A DNA stretch of 6,492 nt from Microbacterium sp. (GTDB lineage Bacteria > Actinomycetota > Actinomycetes > Actinomycetales > Microbacteriaceae). Shown piece after piece: positions 6,086 to 6,492 of the stretch. Every line of letters begins with the position of its first letter. Position 1 is the stretch's first letter. Below the pieces are notes generated by a model. That model had not been told where the DNA came from and ran no database searches. It saw only the letters and a list, made by a program, of their open reading frames with translations. The translations under genes were made by a program, and so were the position numbers. The stretch covers positions 1-6,492 of the forward strand of contig QFPD01000127.1 of NCBI GenBank assembly GCA_003248845.1, written 5' to 3'.

Positions 6086-6099
6086 TACGACGGAGCGCG

Positions 6100-6447
6100 T
6101 CAGTTGTCGCGCTTCTCCTTGATCTTCGCCTTCTTGCCGCGGAGCTCGCGGAGGTAATACAGCTTGGCGCGACGCACGTCACCGCGGGTGACGACCTCGA
6201 TGTGGTCGATCACCGGGGAGTGCACCGGGAAGGTGCGCTCGACGCCGACCTGGAAGCTGATCTTGCGAACGGTGAAGGTCTCGCGCACACCGTCGCCGGA
6301 GCGACCGATGACGACGCCCTGGAACACCTGCACGCGCGAGCGCGAGCCTTCGGTGATGTTCACGTGCACCTTGACGGTGTCACCGGGGCCGAACGCGGGG
6401 ATGTCGGAGCGGAGCGAGGCCGCGTCGACGGAGTGGAGGATCTGCAT
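6100..6447 (-). CDS. rplS: 50S ribosomal protein L19
   Basis: A 115-residue L19 protein, located at the 30S-50S interface of the ribosome. The family signature is visible: [61 protein letters not shown] and [14 protein letters not shown], then a Lys-rich C-terminus. Length matches the family. The ATG at 6447 is chosen because AGGAAG lies 8 bases upstream. The in-frame GTG at 6456 would add three residues (MTI) but overlaps that Shine-Dalgarno sequence, so it is unlikely. In actinobacteria this gene usually ends the rpsP-rimM-trmD-rplS operon; the upstream members would lie beyond the right edge. The hairpin after its stop fits the end of that operon. Confidence 0.98.
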   Translation of the reverse strand: MQILHSVDAASLRSDIPAFGPGDTVKVHVNITEGSRSRVQVFQGVVIGRSGDGVRETFTVRKISFQVGVERTFPVHSPVIDHIEVVTRGDVRRAKLYYLRELRGKKAKIKEKRDN

Positions 6448-6455
6448 GATCGTCA

Positions 6456-6461
6456 CTTCCT
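6456..6461 (-). promoter_or_regulatory. Ribosome binding site of rplS
   Basis: The minus strand reads AGGAAG, then 8 bases, then the ATG at 6447. It decides the start over the in-frame GTG at 6456, whose first base falls inside the motif. Confidence 0.75.
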
Positions 6462-6462
6462 G

Positions 6463-6483
6463 CGACCGCCACCGGTCGACCGC
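6463..6483. repeat. Short direct repeat upstream of rplS
   Basis: The heptamer cgaccgc occurs at 6463-6469 and 6477-6483, with a 14-base period. It lies just upstream of the rplS ribosome binding site. The window ends before the neighbouring gene, so its context is not visible. It is probably chance or leader sequence. Confidence 0.25.
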
Positions 6484-6492
6484 GAGATGAAT

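Overview
The window reads as a conserved chromosomal backbone segment of a high-GC actinobacterium. The protein sequences and gene order point to the Microbacteriaceae, with Microbacterium or a close relative as my best guess. The evidence is the very GC-rich third codon positions, the actinobacteria-specific DUF2469 protein, and the gene order rplS - lepB - rnhB - DUF2469 - yraN - comM(yifB) - dprA - xerC. As I remember it, the Mycobacterium Rv2904c-Rv2894c region has the same core order with a few inserted genes. I see no mobile element, CRISPR array, tRNA, rRNA or pseudogene.

All eight genes lie on the minus strand, so transcription runs from high to low coordinates. From right to left: rplS (ribosomal protein L19) ends the upstream ribosomal operon and is followed by a 14-bp GC-rich hairpin, probably a terminator. 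A 159-base spacer follows, with a pentamer tandem repeat and a small hairpin, and then a second tightly packed unit begins. In it, lepB (signal peptidase I) overlaps rnhB (RNase HII) by ATGA. DUF2469 follows after 23 bases with a strong ribosome binding site. A 93-base gap containing a palindrome precedes yraN (PD-(D/E)XK nuclease fold). yraN overlaps comM by ATGA, and comM overlaps dprA by ATGA. xerC follows dprA after 40 bases and ends 12 bases from the window edge.

Apart from L19 and the signal peptidase, the genes mostly concern DNA and RNA-DNA metabolism: removal of RNA from DNA (rnhB), a nuclease-fold protein of unknown substrate (yraN), a branch-migration-type AAA+ ATPase (comM), a ssDNA-binding RecA loader (dprA) and a site-specific tyrosine recombinase (xerC). 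The ATGA junctions suggest that yraN, comM and dprA are translated in a coupled way. The arrangement fits constitutive DNA uptake, recombination and repair functions embedded in a housekeeping operon.

I looked for an undescribed system and did not find a convincing one. The part with the most unknown biology is the small DUF2469 protein and the short, structured gap between it and yraN. The many plus-strand reading frames are GC-bias shadows of the minus-strand genes.
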